In this document: positions 7,563 to 9,657 of the stretch, in pieces | Numbering within the stretch: position 1 is the first letter of the stretch | Layout: each line of letters starts with the position of its first letter | Source: CAZERD01 sp964515405 | Lineage (GTDB): Bacteria > Campylobacterota_A > Desulfurellia > Desulfurellales > CAZERD01 | DNA length: 9,657 bases | Assembly: GCA_964515405.1 (NCBI GenBank) | Contig: CAZERD010000055.1 | Span: 1 to 9,657, forward strand | Direction: 5' to 3' | Translations under genes and position numbers: made by a program | The notes under the pieces: model-generated | Database searches by the model: none | What the model was told of the DNA's origin: nothing | What the model saw: the letters and a program-made list of their open reading frames with translations, nothing else

Positions 7563-8033
7563 TTATTTGTTCTTCTTGTGCCTCAGCGTTTGCTTCAGTA
7601 GGGTCATTTGTTTTTCGGTAAGGATGAGATGAATGTCGTATAGGCACCTCAAGTGGATTTCCGTGGCTTCTGCTTTTAGTTTTGCTATTTTGTTAATGAC
7701 ATTATGTAACTTATATGGTTCAACTCCCATTCTTACGGACTTTATGACGTAGTTTTCGAGTTTACTTATTCTCCTTGTTATTCTGAGTAGGCTGTTTATA
7801 GTATCCCTTTCGACTCTTCTTAGCTCCTTTTTTTGCTTTTGGGTAAACCCAAATTTTGGGTTATTCCAGTTTGCCTTTAAAGTGCCTATGAAGTGTGGGA
7901 GACCTCTTGTGATTAGAAAGGGCGGGTTTTTTCTTATTGTGCTCAGGGGGGATGTCTGCTGGGAGTATGCATTGATGCTAAATGTGAGTACTATAAGGAT
8001 CAACAAGAATAGACAACCGCTTCTCTTCAACAT
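7563..8033 (-). CDS. Secreted Spy/CpxP-like periplasmic protein
   Basis: This 156-residue protein has a Sec signal peptide: MLKR, a hydrophobic core at about residues 7-20, then probable cleavage after AYS (residue 24). The mature part is rich in charged helices with two LTxxQ-like motifs, FTQKQ (after NPKFG) and LTEKQ near the C terminus. Such paired motifs are typical of the Spy/CpxP/ZraP group, which are periplasmic stress chaperones or metal-stress sensors with cradle-shaped helical folds. The mature chain has one cysteine and an excess of lysine and arginine. Sequence similarity beyond the motifs is not obvious, so the call is by architecture. An ideal ribosome-binding site (AAAGGAGG) precedes the ATG. 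It has its own promoter, and no CpxA/R-type two-component genes lie nearby. It implies a diderm envelope. Confidence 0.62.
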   Translation of the reverse strand: MLKRSGCLFLLILIVLTFSINAYSQQTSPLSTIRKNPPFLITRGLPHFIGTLKANWNNPKFGFTQKQKKELRRVERDTINSLLRITRRISKLENYVIKSVRMGVEPYKLHNVINKIAKLKAEATEIHLRCLYDIHLILTEKQMTLLKQTLRHKKNK

Positions 8034-8065
8034 CTTTACCTCCTTTTATTGTTGTGATATTAGAT

Positions 8066-8094
8066 ATTTTACGGTATTTAGTAAGGTTTATCAA
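8066..8094 (-). promoter_or_regulatory. Sigma-70-type promoter of the Spy-like gene
   Basis: On the - strand, TTGATA (8094-8089) and TAAAAT (8071-8066) are separated by 17 bases, each matching consensus at five of six positions. The start codon is 33 bases further on, with AAAGGAGG as ribosome-binding site. It begins 14 bases beyond the hairpin at the end of the ferredoxin gene, so the Spy-like gene appears to be its own unit. Confidence 0.7.
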
Positions 8095-8107
8095 CAGTTT
8101 GTTAAGG

Positions 8108-8127
8108 CACCCGCGTGTTAGCGGGTG
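8108..8127. terminator. GC hairpin at the end of the ferredoxin gene
   Basis: CACCCGC (8108-8114) and GCGGGTG (8121-8127) form a perfect 7-bp stem with a 6-base loop. The loop contains the stop codon of the - strand ferredoxin gene (8118-8120). In the - direction the bases after the hairpin (CCTTAAC) are not a good T tract. The short run of four T lies on the + side. It is probably a transcript 3' end for the ferredoxin gene, either a weak terminator or a stabilising hairpin. Confidence 0.5.
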
Positions 8128-8432
8128 TTTTCTGGAATTTTACCCTCCTTGATGAGCGATTGTTTGACCTTACTCCAAATGCCTTCTCTTTTGTATATTT
8201 CCCTGAGTGTTTTGATGTCGGGAAAAGTTATTGCATTCCCCAGACATAGGTTTGCGCATGTGCTGCAACCTACTATGCATCTGTATGGCGATATTACCTC
8301 TGGGCCACTGTTTGTCCATTTGTATACTTCTCTGCCGCAGCTCATGCACATCCCGCATTTTACACACTTGTTTTTATCAATGGTGGGGTACCATGGTATT
8401 TTTTCTCTTGGGAATTCTGCAATCCAAGCCAT
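8118..8432 (-). CDS. Small ferredoxin-like protein with two 4Cys motifs
   Basis: This 104-residue cytosolic protein should bind two [4Fe-4S] clusters. Motif 1 is CVKCGMCMSC (Cys23, 26, 29, 32), with the last gap two residues instead of the usual three. Motif 2 is CIVGCSTCANLC (Cys52, 56, 59, 63), with CX3C at the start and Leu64 where ferredoxins usually have proline. The N terminus AWIAEFPREKIPWYPTID is characteristic of a group of small dicluster ferredoxins in anaerobes whose partner is not known to me. I chose the ATG at 8432 because GGAGGTGAT lies directly upstream; an open frame from 8498 would add 22 residues that cross the promoter. The gene is divergent from perR and shares its AT-rich regulatory region, which suggests a role in oxygen or peroxide stress, as an electron carrier. 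That role is inference. Confidence 0.85.
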   Translation of the reverse strand: MAWIAEFPREKIPWYPTIDKNKCVKCGMCMSCGREVYKWTNSGPEVISPYRCIVGCSTCANLCLGNAITFPDIKTLREIYKREGIWSKVKQSLIKEGKIPENTR

Positions 8433-8445
8433 AGGATCACCTCCA

Positions 8446-8465
8446 ATATTTTTATATAAAAATAT
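8446..8465. repeat. 20-bp perfect palindrome near the ferredoxin transcription start
   Basis: ATATTTTTATATAAAAATAT is its own reverse complement. It lies between the -10 element of the ferredoxin promoter, which it partly overlaps, and the ribosome-binding site of that gene, where a repressor would block initiation. It overlaps the 16-bp palindrome at 8461-8476 by five bases. In a very AT-rich stretch palindromes arise easily, but 20 perfect bases is long. Confidence 0.5.
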
Positions 8466-8476
8466 ATTAATATATT
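8461..8476. repeat. 16-bp perfect palindrome over the ferredoxin -10 region
   Basis: AATATATTAATATATT is a perfect palindrome and equally a tandem repeat of AATATATT. It covers the -10 element of the - strand ferredoxin promoter and half of its spacer, a typical repressor site position. Its sequence does not match the PerR box consensus well, so the binding protein, if any, is unknown. Confidence 0.45.
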
Positions 8477-8488
8477 GAAAAAAGTCAA
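8461..8488 (-). promoter_or_regulatory. Sigma-70-type promoter of the ferredoxin gene
   Basis: On the - strand, TTGACT (8488-8483) and TATATT (8466-8461), each five of six matches, are separated by 16 bases. The -35 element lies 3 bases from the -35 element of the divergent perR promoter (TTGACA from 8492), so the two promoters are back to back. The start codon is 28 bases beyond the -10 element. Confidence 0.65.
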
Positions 8489-8491
8489 GGA

Positions 8492-8519
8492 TTGACAAAT
8501 AGAAATTTATATTTATAAT
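8492..8519 (+). promoter_or_regulatory. Consensus sigma-70 promoter of perR-cydA
   Basis: TTGACA (8492-8497) and TATAAT (8514-8519) are both perfect and lie 16 bases apart. The -10 element is 29 bases before the perR ATG, and the ribosome-binding site AAGAAGG is at 8536-8542. A promoter this strong would normally need repression, and the PerR box lies directly over its -10 element. Confidence 0.85.
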
Positions 8520-8527
8520 AATGATAA
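8513..8527. promoter_or_regulatory. PerR box (peroxide-regulator operator)
   Basis: TTATAATAATGATAA matches the Bacillus PerR box TTATAATNATTATAA at 13 of the 14 defined positions; the only difference is G for T at position 11. It overlaps the -10 element and the probable start of the perR promoter, the right place for repression. It also fits the Fur box (GATAAT repeats) at 13 of 19 positions, which is weaker. The adjacent gene encodes a protein with PerR metal ligands, which favours PerR and autoregulation. Confidence 0.75.
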
Positions 8528-8548
8528 TAATTTGTAAGAAGGTAGACT

Positions 8549-8938
8549 ATGAGGAGGACAAAGCAGAGGGAGATTATACTCGACGAGTTGAGAAAAACCA
8601 CTTCGCATCCGACAGTAGATGAATTATACTTGAAGATAAGAGAAAAAATTCCGAATATAAGCATAGCCACTGTGTATAGGAATTTGGAAATGATGAGCAA
8701 GGAGGGTATTATTCAGAAACTTGATCTGAGTGGCTCTAAGATGCGTTTTGATGGTAATCCTAAGTTCCATCATCATATACGGTGTCTCAAGTGTGGGAGG
8801 GTAGAAGATTTACCTGCAGAAGCTGTCAAATGTGTATTCAATAAAGATCTTCTTAGGAAGTGTGGTTATAGGGTACTGGGTGTTAGGATTGAGTTTGTAG
8901 GTTTTTGCTCTGTGTGTCAAGGAAATGGAGACAAATAG
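8549..8938 (+). CDS. perR: PerR-type peroxide-sensing repressor (Fur family)
   Basis: This is a 129-residue Fur-family transcription factor. A winged helix with recognition segment ISIATVYRNLEMM is followed by a dimerisation domain. Five residues align with the regulatory metal ligands of B. subtilis PerR with identical spacing: His20 (H37), Asp68 (D85), His74 (H91), His76 (H93) and Asp87 (D104). Asp rather than Glu at the last site is the mark of peroxide sensing by iron-dependent histidine oxidation. The structural zinc site is Cys79/Cys82 and Cys120/Cys123. The protein begins at RRTKQR, lacking about 17 N-terminal residues (helix 1) present in B. subtilis PerR; a stop codon two codons upstream of the ATG rules out a longer form. 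It probably represses its own promoter and releases it under peroxide. cydA follows after 23 bases, so both are likely co-transcribed. Confidence 0.9.
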   Translation: MRRTKQREIILDELRKTTSHPTVDELYLKIREKIPNISIATVYRNLEMMSKEGIIQKLDLSGSKMRFDGNPKFHHHIRCLKCGRVEDLPAEAVKCVFNKDLLRKCGYRVLGVRIEFVGFCSVCQGNGDK

Positions 8939-8961
8939 TTCTCGGTTGGGAGGTGAATAAG

Positions 8962-9657
8962 ATGGAGGTTGTCACTTTATCAAGATTGCAATTTGCCGTT
9001 GCGGCCTTGTTTCATTTTTTATTTGTTCCTTTAACTCTTGGTCTTTCCGTATTGACGGCTATGTTTGAAACAATGTATGTGACAACAAAGGATGAGGACT
9101 ATAAAAGGGCGGCAAAGTTTTGGGGTAAACTGTTTCTGATTAACTTTGCGTTGGGTGTTGTCACTGGTATAACGCTGGAATTTCAGTTTGGCACTAATTG
9201 GTTGCATTATTCTAAGTACGTTGGGGATGTGTTCGGTTCTCTTCTTGCTATAGAGGCTACTCTTGCTTTTTTTCTGGAGTCTGTGTTTTTGGGAGTCTGG
9301 GTATTTGGGTGGAATAAACTTTCTCCTGGTCTCCATGCGCTGTGCATATGGATAGTTGCTATAGCTTCAACTGTTTCGGCGTTTTGGATACTTGTTGCCA
9401 ATGCATGGATGCAGCATCCTGTAGGGTATATTATAAGGAATGGCAGAGCTGAGTTGACCAATTTTGCCACTGTAATATCTCAGAAATTTGCCATTTTTGA
9501 ATTTCTCCACACGGTGAGTGGTGCCTATGTTCTTGCCGGTTTTTTTGTTATGGGTATAAGTGCATGGCATATCCTTAGGAAAAACGAGCTTAAGTTTTTT
9601 AGAAAATCTTTAAAGATGGCTGTTACATTCGCGCTGGTATTTTCTCTTGCTGAGGCT
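8962..9657 (+). CDS. cydA: Cytochrome bd quinol oxidase subunit I, 3'-truncated by the window edge
   Basis: The first 232 residues of CydA, the haem-bearing subunit of the membrane quinol:O2 oxidoreductase, are present and the frame is open to the edge. The start MEVVTLSRLQFAVA follows a GGGAGGTG ribosome-binding site. Alignment with E. coli CydA from memory is close throughout: SRLQFA, HFLFVPLTLG, KFWGKLF, FALGV, EFQFGTNW, AIEATLAFFLES, WILVANAWMQ and FLHTVSGAY. Ligand and proton-path residues are present: His18 (E. coli His19), Glu98 and Glu106 (Glu99, Glu107) and His183 (His186). The Q-loop and the later Met ligand lie outside the window. Several hydrophobic helices fit an inner-membrane protein. 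It follows perR by 23 bases, and cydB is expected next. In an anaerobe it would serve to remove oxygen at low concentration and to conserve some energy. Confidence 0.96.
   Translation, partial: MEVVTLSRLQFAVAALFHFLFVPLTLGLSVLTAMFETMYVTTKDEDYKRAAKFWGKLFLINFALGVVTGITLEFQFGTNWLHYSKYVGDVFGSLLAIEATLAFFLESVFLGVWVFGWNKLSPGLHALCIWIVAIASTVSAFWILVANAWMQHPVGYIIRNGRAELTNFATVISQKFAIFEFLHTVSGAYVLAGFFVMGISAWHILRKNELKFFRKSLKMAVTFALVFSLAEA

Noticed and set aside
7882..8121. Plus-strand 79-codon open frame
   Set aside because: It lies antisense to the signal-peptide region of the Spy-like gene and its promoter, has no ribosome-binding site and resembles nothing known.
8125..8478. Plus-strand 117-codon open frame opposite the ferredoxin
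   Set aside because: It is the antisense shadow of the ferredoxin gene, whose cysteine motifs make the other strand the coding one.
8433..8498. Ferredoxin starting at 8498 with 22 more residues
   Set aside because: This stretch contains the promoter and ribosome-binding site for the ATG at 8432, and GGAGGTGAT points clearly to 8432.
1..9657. CRISPR arrays, insertion sequences, tRNA or rRNA genes
   Set aside because: I found no regularly spaced repeats, no transposase and no tRNA-like CCA or TTCGANTC structures in the short intergenic regions.

Overview
The window suggests a flagellated, Gram-negative-type (diderm), anaerobic or microaerophilic bacterium, possibly thermophilic. The evidence is a flagellin behind a sigma-28 promoter, a secreted Spy/CpxP-like periplasmic protein, an NAD-linked formate dehydrogenase, a cytochrome bd oxidase next to a PerR-type peroxide sensor, heavy use of AGA/AGG arginine codons and a cupin very close to Thermotoga TM1459. 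I cannot assign a phylum. Synergistota, Thermotogota and Deferribacterota are possible, and the flagellin core resembles those of Campylobacterota.

Layout. (1) Bases 1-1187, + strand: the 3' part of a ribonuclease Z gene, then a 114-residue four-histidine cupin 9 bases downstream, closed by a terminator. (2) Bases 1189-3182, + strand: a sigma-28 promoter, an untranslated leader of about 125 bases and a 595-residue flagellin with an enlarged variable region, closed by a strong terminator. (3) Bases 7546-3170, - strand: an operon fdhA-nuoE-nuoF with overlapping genes and its own promoter. It encodes a cysteine-type molybdenum/tungsten formate dehydrogenase catalytic subunit with a NuoG-like N terminus, plus the two subunits needed to pass electrons to NAD+. 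(4) Bases 8127-7563, - strand: a promoter and a secreted Spy/CpxP-like chaperone-type protein. (5) Bases 8488-8108, - strand: a 104-residue ferredoxin-like protein. (6) From 8492 to the right edge, + strand: perR followed after 23 bases by cydA, which runs off the window.

Regions 5 and 6 are divergent and share a very AT-rich intergenic region of 116 bases. It carries two back-to-back sigma-70 promoters, a near-perfect PerR box lying on the -10 element of the perR promoter, and two overlapping perfect palindromes over the ferredoxin promoter. The simplest reading is an autoregulated peroxide/oxygen-defence module: PerR senses peroxide and probably controls itself, the oxygen-consuming bd oxidase and perhaps the divergent ferredoxin. 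This regulatory layout, the four-His cupin and the flagellin with an apparently TLR5-silent signature are the most interesting items. I saw no mobile element, CRISPR array, tRNA or rRNA. Every gene belongs to a recognisable family, so I do not claim a wholly undescribed system.
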